A stretch of DNA of 64,000 nt from Streptomyces dangxiongensis. GTDB taxonomy: Bacteria; Actinomycetota; Actinomycetes; Streptomycetales; Streptomycetaceae. Each line of letters begins with the position of its first letter. Within the stretch, counting starts at the first letter, position 1. Under the pieces are notes generated by a model. The model made no database searches, was not told the DNA's origin, and saw only the letters and a list, made by a program, of their open reading frames with translations. Location of the stretch: contig NZ_CP033073.1 of the NCBI RefSeq assembly GCF_003675325.1, positions 2,976,001 to 3,040,000 of the forward strand, given 5' to 3'. Positions 54,436 through 61,941 of the stretch are shown piece by piece. The position numbers and the translations under genes are program-made.

Positions 54436-54999
54436 GTGCAGCGTCAAGGCTCCATCGGCGGCAGCGCCGCGATCCGCATCCGTGTGACGGGAGGTGTCCT
54501 CCTCGTCGCACACCTCGCCCTCGTCGCCTGGCTGATGCTGCGCCCCCTGGACGTCCCCTGGGTGATGCCCCCGAACCTGCGCCCGCTGGCCGGCATCCGT
54601 GCCGACCTCGCGCTGGGCTGGCCGCGGGCCGTACGACCGCTCGGAGAGGGCCTCGCGCTGCTGGCCCCGCTGGGCGTGCTGCTGCCGATGGCGCACGGCA
54701 GGCTGACCGCGTCCCCGTCGGCGTCCCTGGTCCGTACGGCCGCGACGGGCACCCTGGTCTCCCTCGGCATCGCCCTGCTCCAGACGGGAGTGCCGGGCCG
54801 GGTCGTCGACGTCGACTCGCTGCTGCTGAACACGGCGGGGGTCGCCCTGGCCCATCTGGCCGTCGTACCGGCGGCCCGCGCCTGGCTGCGGCGGCGCGAC
54901 GGGCGGGAGCCGGGTGCGGCCGGGTCGTCGGTCACCGTCCAGGAGGAGCTGTCTCAGGGGCGTACCCCGACGATTCCCAGGGTCGGGATCGCCCCGTAG
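54436..54999 (+). CDS. VanZ-like membrane protein
   Basis: A 187-residue integral membrane protein with about four helices. The VanZ pattern is present: LLVAHLALVAWLMLRPLDVPW in helix 1, PLGEGLALLAPLGVLLPM, and LVSLGIALLQTGVPGRVVDVDSL-type helix 3 followed by LLLNTAGVALAHL. VanZ proteins are linked to glycopeptide (teicoplanin) tolerance, but most distant members have no proven role. GTG 54436 follows GGGGG. A charged basic tail ends the protein. Confidence 0.78.
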   Translation: MQRQGSIGGSAAIRIRVTGGVLLVAHLALVAWLMLRPLDVPWVMPPNLRPLAGIRADLALGWPRAVRPLGEGLALLAPLGVLLPMAHGRLTASPSASLVRTAATGTLVSLGIALLQTGVPGRVVDVDSLLLNTAGVALAHLAVVPAARAWLRRRDGREPGAAGSSVTVQEELSQGRTPTIPRVGIAP

Positions 55000-55109
55000 A
55001 GCGACGCTTCGTCCCCTTGGTCTGCGTACCGTGGAAGACAGCGGGGGACGCCATCCGGGCGGCCCCGCCCCCGGCCCGGTGACGGACCGGCGACCACGGA
55101 GGAGTCCTC

Positions 55110-55310
55110 ATGAGCGCCCTTGCCCGCCCCACCCACGGCCGTGTGATCGGCGGAGTGTGCGCCGCGCTGGCACGGCGCTTCGGCACCTCCGCGACGACGA
55201 TGCGGGTGGTCTTCCTGCTGTCCTGCCTGCTGCCGGGTCCGCAGTTCGTGCTCTACGTAGCGCTGTGGATCCTGCTGCCCGCGGAGGACCGTTCCCGTAC
55301 CGCCTGGTGA
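55110..55310 (+). CDS. PspC-domain membrane protein
   Basis: A 66-residue protein that consists of one PspC domain: GRVIGGVCAALARRFGTSATTMRVVFLLSCLLPG, then LYVALWILLPAED. ATG 55110 follows AGGAG. Related PspC proteins bind envelope stress regulators, but this minimal stand-alone form is common in Streptomyces with no established job. Confidence 0.85.
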   Translation: MSALARPTHGRVIGGVCAALARRFGTSATTMRVVFLLSCLLPGPQFVLYVALWILLPAEDRSRTAW

Positions 55311-55393
55311 GCCGGGGGCGGCGGGGCGGCCACACCACGGGGGCGCATCCGGATCTGCCGGAGCGCCCCGCCCGCGTCGTGCGGAAGCCTGCC

Positions 55394-55777
55394 TCAGCCG
55401 AGCGCGATGCCGTTGACCGGCACGCCGTGCGTGGGCAGACCCTGGAGCGGCATTCCGCCGAGCAGGCCGCCGACCGGCCCGGTCGGACCCTTGGCGAGGA
55501 CACTCTCGGCGGTCGGCTGAGCGGCGGCCACGCCCTTGCCGACGGCCGGTACCGCGGTGGCGACACCGCGCTCGGCCAGGGGCTTGAGCAGCTTCATCGC
55601 GCCGCTGTCGGGCAGGGCCTCGATGATCCCCTCGGCCGGCAGCGCCTTGGTGACGGTGTTCAGGGTCCGGCCGGCGTCCGGGGTGGCCGGGGCCGCGTTG
55701 GCCGCGCCCGCGCCCACGGCGGCGACGGCGGCACCGAGGGCGGCGACGCCCAGGGTCTTGGCAGCAGACTGCTTCAT
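55394..55777 (-). CDS. Small secreted Ala/Gly/Pro-rich protein
   Basis: A 127-residue exported protein with signal peptide (TLGVAALGAAVAAVGAG) ending ANAA-PA and a low-complexity mature part with short repeats (GLLGGMPLQGLPTHGVPVNG). It has no cysteine and no named domain. Similar in plan to the protein at 48909-49310. It is probably surface-associated. ATG 55777 has GGACGC upstream with no strong ribosome binding site. Confidence 0.72.
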   Translation of the reverse strand: MKQSAAKTLGVAALGAAVAAVGAGAANAAPATPDAGRTLNTVTKALPAEGIIEALPDSGAMKLLKPLAERGVATAVPAVGKGVAAAQPTAESVLAKGPTGPVGGLLGGMPLQGLPTHGVPVNGIALG

Positions 55778-55927
55778 GGTGAATGCGTCCTTGAATGCGG
55801 AGACGGGAGATCACGAACGATCCGAGCGGTCCCCGACCTAAACACGCCGGCCCACCCGCCGCAAACACCGGAATACGGACGCTTCCTGACGGTGCGCCCG
55901 CATTCCGGGGCGGCGGATGTCGCGTGG

Positions 55928-57115
55928 CTACCCTCCCGTACCGGTGTAACCGCTGGTGGAAGCGGTCTGCTGGAACAGCCATTCGGATTTCAGCTCGGCA
56001 TATCCGGGCTTGATCACGTCATTGATCATCGCGAGTCGTTCATCGAAAGGAATGAACGCTGATTTCATCGCATTGACGGAGAACCACTGGAGGTCGTCGA
56101 GCGTGTAACCGAACGCCTCGACGAGATGCTCGAATTCCCGGCTCATCGTGGTGTGCGACATCAACCGGTTGTCGGTGTTCACGGTGGCCCGGAAGTGCAG
56201 CCGGCGCAGCAGCCCGATGGGGTGCTCGGCGTAGGAGGACGCGGCCCCGGTCTGGAGGTTGGAGCTGGGGCACAGTTCGAGCGGGATGCGCTTGTCCCGC
56301 ACGTAGGAGGCGAGGCGGCCGAGGACGATCGAGCCGTCCTGGCGGACCTCGATGTCGTCGATGATCCGAACCCCGTGCCCGAGCCGGTCGGCGCCGCACC
56401 ACTGCAACGCCTGCCAGATGGACGGCAGCCCGAACGCCTCGCCGGCGTGGATGGTGAAGTGGTTGTTCTCCCGCTTGAGGTACTCGAACGCGTCCAGGTG
56501 CCGGGTGGGCGGGTAGCCGGCCTCGGCACCGGCGATGTCGAAGCCGACGACGCCCGAGTCCCGGTGCCGGTTGGCGAGTTCGGCGATCTCCAGGGAGCGG
56601 GCCGCGTGCCGCATCGCGGTCAGCAGCGCGCCGACCCGGATCCGGTGGCCGTTCTCCCGGGCGAGCCGCTCGCCCTGCCGGAACCCCTCGTTCACGGCCT
56701 CCACGACCTGCTCCAGGGTCAGCCCACGGTCGAGGTGCTGCTCGGGCGCGTACCGCACCTCGGCGTAGACGACCCCGTCCTCGGCGAGATCCTCGGCGCA
56801 CTCCCGGGCGACCCGGACCAGGGCGTCCCGGGTCTGCATGACGCCGACGGTGTGCCGGAAGGTCTCCAGGTACCGTTCCAGCGATCCGGAGTCGGCGGCC
56901 TCGCGGAACCAGGTCCCGAGCTTGCCGGGGTCGGTGTCGGGAAGGCCGGCGTAGCCCGTCTCCCGGGCGAGTTCGACGACGGTCCCCGGGCGCAGCCCGC
57001 CGTCGAGGTGATCGTGCAGCACCACCTTGGGCGCCCGCCGGATCTGGTCCGGCGTCGGAACGTGGACCGGGATGGCCGCCGGGACGGCCCCCGTCGGTGC
57101 AGTCTGGCTCGTCAT
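55928..57115 (-). CDS. add: Adenosine deaminase
   Basis: Deaminates (deoxy)adenosine to (deoxy)inosine, which then feeds PunA. A 395-residue zinc enzyme: metal ligands His34 and His36 in [15 protein letters not shown], the catalytic Glu in [10 protein letters not shown], and later metal His/Asp in GHGVRII. ATG 57115 lies six bases after a -10-like TAGAGT (57122-57127 on the minus strand), indicating a leaderless transcript, with the shared palindrome just upstream at 57132-57143. Convergent with the secreted protein gene. Confidence 0.93.
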   Translation of the reverse strand: MTSQTAPTGAVPAAIPVHVPTPDQIRRAPKVVLHDHLDGGLRPGTVVELARETGYAGLPDTDPGKLGTWFREAADSGSLERYLETFRHTVGVMQTRDALVRVARECAEDLAEDGVVYAEVRYAPEQHLDRGLTLEQVVEAVNEGFRQGERLARENGHRIRVGALLTAMRHAARSLEIAELANRHRDSGVVGFDIAGAEAGYPPTRHLDAFEYLKRENNHFTIHAGEAFGLPSIWQALQWCGADRLGHGVRIIDDIEVRQDGSIVLGRLASYVRDKRIPLELCPSSNLQTGAASSYAEHPIGLLRRLHFRATVNTDNRLMSHTTMSREFEHLVEAFGYTLDDLQWFSVNAMKSAFIPFDERLAMINDVIKPGYAELKSEWLFQQTASTSGYTGTGG

Positions 57116-57131
57116 TTCCGCACTCTAACTC

Positions 57132-57143
57132 CTACGCGCGTAG
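57132..57143. promoter_or_regulatory. CTACGCGCGTAG palindrome upstream of add
   Basis: Perfect 12-bp palindrome identical to those before punA and deoC. Four bases separate it from the add -10 hexamer. The divergent alpha/beta hydrolase gene begins 107 bases away on the other side, so it could affect both. Confidence 0.75.
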
Positions 57144-57249
57144 AGCGCTCGGGGCGCGCAGCAGCCGGTTCCGGGCACTTTTCCGTCGATACGCAACGGT
57201 GACCGCACGTACGGGTTTCGTACACCGCGCCTTCTGACACTGTTCTGTC

Positions 57250-58014
57250 ATGGGACAGCAAGCGACTGGGGTCCGAACGGCCGGGCTGGGAGTGGCGATC
57301 GGCCCCGAGCCGATGTCGGTGGGCGGAGCGGTGCTGCTGCTCCCCGGCGGGGAGGAGGTCTCCGCCCGCCGGCCGTCCCCCGTCCGGGCGTTGACCCTGA
57401 TCCGTTCCCTGGGCCGCGCGTTGGCTCGCGCGGGCCGGGCCGAGGGCCTGGCCGTCCATCCCGTGCACTACCGCTACCGGGGGTGGAACGGCAGCGAGGC
57501 GCGTCTGGCGGCGGACGCCGACTGGGCCGCCGACGAGGTCGTACGACGGTACGGGGACGTGCCGGTCTGCCTGGTCGGCGTGGACATGGGCGGGCGGGCG
57601 GCACTGCGGGCCGGCGGTCACGAGGCCGTCAACTCCGTGGTGGCGCTGGCCCCCTGGCTCCCGGAGGAGGATGTCGCGGCGCCCGCCGAGCCGGTGAAGC
57701 AACTGGCCGGGCGCCGGGTGCTGATCGTGCACGGCACGAACGACGAGCGCACCGACCCCGAGCTGTCGTTCCGGTTCGCGGCGCGGGCGAAGAAGGCGAA
57801 CCGGGAGGTGTGCCGGTTCGAAGTGCACTCCGACGGGCACGGGTTGCACGGGCACCGGGCGGAAGTCGTCAGCCTGGGCGTGGACTTCGTCCTGGGGGCC
57901 CTGTTCGGCCACCGGGTGTCGCGGCCGGTGGAGGACGCGCTGGCCGCGCCGCCGCCGATCGGGCTGCGGATGCCGTTGGCGGCGGGGTTCGGCAGGTCAC
58001 TGAAACGGCGGTGA
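57250..58014 (+). CDS. Alpha/beta hydrolase-fold protein
   Basis: A 254-residue alpha/beta hydrolase. The nucleophile elbow is VGVDMGGRAAL, with Asp where a Ser would be expected (G-x-S-x-G), as in haloalkane dehalogenases and epoxide hydrolases. The late catalytic His could be in HSDGHGLHGH, and the acid in VHGTNDER. ATG 57250 is the start; divergent from add. Substrate unknown. If the Asp is the nucleophile, the enzyme would not be an ordinary esterase. Confidence 0.78.
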   Translation: MGQQATGVRTAGLGVAIGPEPMSVGGAVLLLPGGEEVSARRPSPVRALTLIRSLGRALARAGRAEGLAVHPVHYRYRGWNGSEARLAADADWAADEVVRRYGDVPVCLVGVDMGGRAALRAGGHEAVNSVVALAPWLPEEDVAAPAEPVKQLAGRRVLIVHGTNDERTDPELSFRFAARAKKANREVCRFEVHSDGHGLHGHRAEVVSLGVDFVLGALFGHRVSRPVEDALAAPPPIGLRMPLAAGFGRSLKRR

Positions 58015-58062
58015 GGCGGCGGGGGCCGGGGGTGCCTGGCCCCGGGGCTTCGCCGGCCCGGC

Positions 58063-58968
58063 TCAGGGAAGCAGGCTGCCCCGCCTGGAGAGCAGGAACT
58101 TCTTGAAGGCCGCCACGGGAGGCGTGTCCGGGCGGTCCGCCAGCCAGGCCACGCCGATCTCGCGGGCCGCCCTCGGGGCCGTGACCGTCAGTTCCACCAC
58201 CCCCCGGGGCGCGGGACGGTCGGCGGTGGCAGCAGCGCCACCCCCAGCCCGGCCGCCACCAGCCCCCGCAGCGTCTCCGCCTCCTCGCCCTCGAAGGCGA
58301 CGCGGGGTTTGAAGCCGGCCTCGCGGCACAGGTCGTCCGTGATCCGCCGGAGGCCGTAACCGGGCTCCAGGGTGACGAAGGTGTCGTCGGCCGCCTCGGC
58401 CAGGCGGACGCGGCGGCGGGCGGCCAGCCGGTGGTCGGCGGGGACGACCAGGCGCAGTTTCTGCTCGTCCAGGCGGCGGGCGACCAGGTCGGGGGGCGTC
58501 GGGGACGGGCGAGGTGAGGCAGAGGTCCAGCTCACCGGCGCGCAGCCGCTCCAGCATCGCCTCGCCGTAGTTCTGCACCAGGCTGAAGCGGATGCGCGGG
58601 TGGTCGGCGCGGAAGGCGTGCAGCAGGCCCGGTACGGTCTCGGCGCCCATGGTGTGCAGGAAGCCGAAGGCGACCTTGCCGGTGGCGGGGTCGGCGTCCG
58701 CGCGGATCTCCCCGGCGGCCCGCCCGACCTCGGCGAGGGCCCGCTCGACGGCGGCGAGGAAGGTGCGGCCGGCGGTGGTGAGGGAGACCGTGCGGCCGTG
58801 GCGGGCGAACAGGTCGACGCCCAGGTCCTGCTCCAGGCGGGCCATCGCCCGGGACAGCGTGGACTGGGGGACGTTCATCTCCTGCGCCGCCCGGGTGACA
58901 TGCTCCGTGCGGGCCACGCCGGCGAAGTGGGCGAGGCGGGGCGCCAGCAGCCGTACCGTCTCCGTCAT
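58063..58968 (-). pseudogene. LysR family transcriptional regulator, two compensating frameshifts as given
   Basis: Winged-helix N-terminus starts at ATG 58968 (MTETVRLLAPRL; ARTEHVTRAAQEMNVPQSTLSRAM). The reading runs to LCLTSPVPDAP; the next part is in another frame (DLVARRLDEQKLRLVVP to GLGVALLPPPTVPRP), and the C-terminus returns to the first frame (VVELTVTAPRAAREIGVAW). The first shift is one extra base in a run of six at 58491-58496; the second falls in the C6/G4 block at 58200-58209. Removing the errors gives about 300 residues, normal for a LysR protein. Sequencing error is the likely cause. It is divergent from an MFS gene. Confidence 0.82.
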
Positions 58969-59035
58969 GTCTTCTGTGTCACCGGACGGTGACAGCCGAC
59001 CCTGTGACCTCTGCTGATGCACCATGGGAACGATT

Positions 59036-59061
59036 ATGGCGATTCCATGCATTGGACGCAT
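59036..59061. promoter_or_regulatory. Probable LysR regulator site
   Basis: ATGCATTGGACGCAT (59047-59061), of T-N11-A form with dyad symmetry, overlaps ATGGCGATTCCAT (59036-59048). Both lie between the divergent LysR and MFS genes, 26-52 bases from the MFS start. Confidence 0.55.
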
Positions 59062-59087
59062 GAGAGGGGTCGTCCTACGGTCGAGGC

Positions 59088-60377
59088 ATGTCTCCCGCCA
59101 GTACCCCGGCGTCCACCAGCGTGGGCGCCGTCTCCCCCGTCCGTCCCTCCGCCTCGGACGCCGACTCCCGGCTGACTCCGGGCGGCCCCGGCTACCGCCG
59201 GATGAGCCTCGCCCTCTTCCTCGCCGGAGTCGCGACCTTCGCTCTCCTCTACTCCACCCAGGCCCTGCTGCCGCTGATCTCCGGGGAGTTCGGGGTCCAG
59301 GCGAGCGAGGCGAGCTGGACGGTGGCCGCCGCGACCGGCGGACTGGCCCTGTTCGTGCTGCCGATGAGCGCCCTGTCGGAGCGGTTCGGGCGCCGTACGG
59401 TGATGACGGCCTCGCTGGCCGTCGCCGTCACGGTCGGCATGCTGGTGCCCTTCGCGCCGTCGCTCGGCGCGCTGGTCGTGCTGCGTGCGGTGCAGGGCGC
59501 CGCGCTGGCCGGGGTCCCGGCCTCGGCGCAGGCGTACCTGGCCGAGGAGGTGCGGCCGAAGGCGCTGGTCACGGCCATCGGGCTGTTCGTGGCGGGCAAC
59601 AGCGTCGGCGGGATGAGCGGCCGGGTGATCACCGGCTGGGTCGCGCAGGAGTGGGGCTGGCGGGTCTCGGTCGGCGTGATCGGCGCGCTCGCGGTCGGGT
59701 GCGCGGTGGCGTTCCGGCTGCTGCTGCCGGCCCCGCGGCACTTCACGGCGGGCTCGCTGCGCCCGCGGGTCCTGCTCGGCACGGTCCGCGGCCACCTCGC
59801 CGACCCGCTGCTGCGCCGCCTGTACGCGATCGGCGCGCTGTTCATGACGGTGTTCGGCGGCGTGTACACGGTGATCGGGTACCGGCTGACGGCGGAGCCG
59901 TTCGGGCTGCCGCAGGGGATCGTGGGCTCGATCTTCCTGGTCTACCTGGTGGGCACGGTCTCCGCGTCCACTGCGGGCCGGCTGGTGGGCCGGTTCGGCC
60001 GCCGGGGCGCGCTGTACCTGGCGGGCGGCACGACGGCCGCGGGTCTGCTGCTCTCCCTGGCCGCGTCCCTCCCGCTGGTGCTGCTGGGCCTGGTGCTGAT
60101 CACGGCGGGGTTCTTCGCCGGGCACGCGGTCGCCTCCTCGGCGGTCAGCAAGACCGCCGTCCACGGCCGCGCCCAGGCCTCGGCGCTCTACCAGTCCGCG
60201 TACTACATCGGCTCCAGCGTCGGCAGCACGGTCGGAGCGGTGGCGTTCCGCTCGGACGGCTGGTCCGGCACGGTCGGTGTCGGCCTCCTCGCGGTCATCG
60301 GCGTCGTCACCATCACCGTGCTCGGCACCCGGGCGGCCCGGGTGGCGGCCCGGCGGGAGCCGGTGGGCGCGCACTGA
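59088..60377 (+). CDS. Major facilitator superfamily transporter (YnfM-like)
   Basis: A 429-residue, 12-helix transporter. The first loop motif ALSERFGRRTVM (GxxxDRxGRR type) and the mid-protein second repeat (AGRLVGRFGRRGALYLAG) fit the drug-efflux type of MFS proteins, such as YnfM. ATG 59088. Divergent from the LysR regulator with a candidate operator between them, so it is probably its target. Substrate unknown. Confidence 0.87.
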   Translation: MSPASTPASTSVGAVSPVRPSASDADSRLTPGGPGYRRMSLALFLAGVATFALLYSTQALLPLISGEFGVQASEASWTVAAATGGLALFVLPMSALSERFGRRTVMTASLAVAVTVGMLVPFAPSLGALVVLRAVQGAALAGVPASAQAYLAEEVRPKALVTAIGLFVAGNSVGGMSGRVITGWVAQEWGWRVSVGVIGALAVGCAVAFRLLLPAPRHFTAGSLRPRVLLGTVRGHLADPLLRRLYAIGALFMTVFGGVYTVIGYRLTAEPFGLPQGIVGSIFLVYLVGTVSASTAGRLVGRFGRRGALYLAGGTTAAGLLLSLAASLPLVLLGLVLITAGFFAGHAVASSAVSKTAVHGRAQASALYQSAYYIGSSVGSTVGAVAFRSDGWSGTVGVGLLAVIGVVTITVLGTRAARVAARREPVGAH

Positions 60378-60484
60378 ACAGGCCTTTTCCGTACTCGGGG
60401 GGCCATTGTCAGTGGGCTGCGGTAGCTTCCAGGTGCTGGTGCGCGAAGACGCGCGGACAGGACGGCCACAGGGGTGGGTGGACG

Positions 60485-61498
60485 ATGGGCGACAGCACGG
60501 CGACGGCGGACCTGGACGTCGCACTGGAGAAGTACCGGACGGAACTGACCGGGTACTGCTACCGGATGCTCGGTTCCTCCTTCGAGGCCGAGGACGCGGT
60601 GCAGGACACGCTGGTGCGGGCCTGGCGCAGTCACGACAAGTTCGAGGGCCGGTCCTCCCTGCGCTCGTGGCTGTACCGCATCGCGACGAACGTGTGCCTG
60701 GACATGCTGACGGCGGGCAACAAACGGGCACGGCCCATGGACCTGACCGAGTCCACCCCGCTCGCCCAGGCGGCGCTCACGCCGCGCCCGGACAACACCT
60801 GGCTGGAGCCGATGCCCGACGCGCGCGTGCTGCCGACGGCCGGCGACCCGGCGGAGGCCGCCGTCGCCAAGGAGTCCGTCCGGCTGGCCTTCATGGCCGC
60901 CCTCCAGCGGCTGCCGGCCAAGCAGCGGGTGGTGCTGATCCTGCGCGAGGTGCTGGCCTGGCGGGCGAGCGAGGTCGCCGAGCTGCTGGACACCACGGTC
61001 GCCTCGGTCAACAGCGCGTTGCAGCGGGCCCGGGCCACGCTCGCGGAGCGCGGTGACACGGGCGCCGAGGGCGCGGTGTCCGACCCGCTGGACGAGGAGC
61101 AGCGAAAGCTCCTGGAGCGCTACGTGAAGGCGTTCGAGGGGTACGACATGACGGCGCTGACGGCGCTGCTCCACGAGGACGCAGTCATGACGATGCCGCC
61201 GTTCGACCTGTGGCTGCGCGGCACCGCGGACATCACCGGTTTCATGACCACCATCGGCGCCTCCTGCGCCGGCTCCCGCCTGCTGCCGGTGCAGGCCAAC
61301 GGCCTGCCGGGCTTCGCGCACTACAAGCCGGACCCGGAGAACGGCGGGTTCACCCCGTGGGCGGTGCAGGTGCTGGAGATCTCAGACGGCCGGATCACCG
61401 GTTACCACTGCTTCCTCGACACCCAGCGCTGGTTCCCCCTGTTCGGGCTGCCCCTCCACCTGGAAGCGGAGCCCGACGAGGTCCAGCAGGGCGTGTAG
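60485..61498 (+). CDS. ECF sigma factor with C-terminal SnoaL-like domain
   Basis: A 337-residue sigma factor. Region 2 (YRMLGSSFEAEDAVQDTLVRAWRSHDKFEG) and region 4 (LPAKQRVVLILREVLAWRASEVAEL) are clear, followed from about residue 205 by a SnoaL/NTF2-like domain (LLERYVKAFEGYDMTALTALLHEDAVM) that binds ligands or regulates activity. Such sigma factors usually have no anti-sigma gene beside them. ATG 60485 is preferred (GGTGG upstream). Its last 117 bases overlap the STAS gene on the other strand. Confidence 0.87.
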   Translation: MGDSTATADLDVALEKYRTELTGYCYRMLGSSFEAEDAVQDTLVRAWRSHDKFEGRSSLRSWLYRIATNVCLDMLTAGNKRARPMDLTESTPLAQAALTPRPDNTWLEPMPDARVLPTAGDPAEAAVAKESVRLAFMAALQRLPAKQRVVLILREVLAWRASEVAELLDTTVASVNSALQRARATLAERGDTGAEGAVSDPLDEEQRKLLERYVKAFEGYDMTALTALLHEDAVMTMPPFDLWLRGTADITGFMTTIGASCAGSRLLPVQANGLPGFAHYKPDPENGGFTPWAVQVLEISDGRITGYHCFLDTQRWFPLFGLPLHLEAEPDEVQQGV

Positions 61499-61759
61499 CG
61501 GGGGGCCGGCGCCTCGCAGCCGGATCCGCCCGCCGGCCCGGCGGGCGGCCAGCTCCAGCCGCGCCAGCAGGTCGACGGCCGCCAGTCCCGGCGGCCCGAG
61601 TCCGCCGACGTCGCAGACGACGGCGCGTTCCCCGCCGCCGCCCTCCAGCAGCGCCCGCACGCCGGCGCACAGCCCGGTCACCTCGTCAGGGCCGACGGGC
61701 CAGGGCAGCACAAGAACGGCGGGGGTCTGGGCATCCACGTCCGGGTAGACCGACGGCAC
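61382..61759 (-). CDS. STAS-domain protein (anti-sigma-antagonist-like)
   Basis: A 125-residue STAS-type protein: VLVLPWPVGPDEVTGLCAGVR, then VVCDVGGLGPPGLAAVDLLARLELAARRAGGRIRLRG, typical of the fold. The phosphorylatable Ser/Thr of SpoIIAA-type proteins is not obvious: the position after CDVGGLG is Pro-Pro-Gly. GTG 61759. It overlaps the sigma gene tail on the other strand by 117 bases (61382-61498). I believe both are real because each keeps its expected C-terminus. Confidence 0.7.
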   Translation of the reverse strand: MPSVYPDVDAQTPAVLVLPWPVGPDEVTGLCAGVRALLEGGGGERAVVCDVGGLGPPGLAAVDLLARLELAARRAGGRIRLRGAGPPLHALLDLVGLRFQVEGQPEQGEPALGVEEAVVTGDPAV

Positions 61760-61885
61760 GGACGGAACTCATCGCGCGGCGACGAGAGCGGTGGGCGCCG
61801 GGCCGGTCCGTCGGGGGGCGAGGGCCGTCGGAGGAAGTGCGCTCAGGGCGGCCTCCAATCGGTGCGTCACCGATCCCAGCATGCC

Positions 61886-61919
61886 GAACGGGACCGGCGT
61901 GGGTCCACCGGTCCCGTTC
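61886..61919. terminator. Terminator after deoA
   Basis: GAACGGGACCGG (61886-61897) pairs with CCGGTCCCGTTC (61908-61919), just after the corrected deoA stop at 61942. Similar to the hairpin at 50100-50141. Confidence 0.7.
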
Positions 61920-61941
61920 ACCCGATCAGGGAAACAAAAGG

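Noticed and set aside
61769..61881. Possible 37-codon gene upstream of the STAS gene
   Set aside because: It starts at an ATG in the deoA-terminator region and stops just before the STAS start, which would suit coupling, but no ribosome binding site or similarity is seen.
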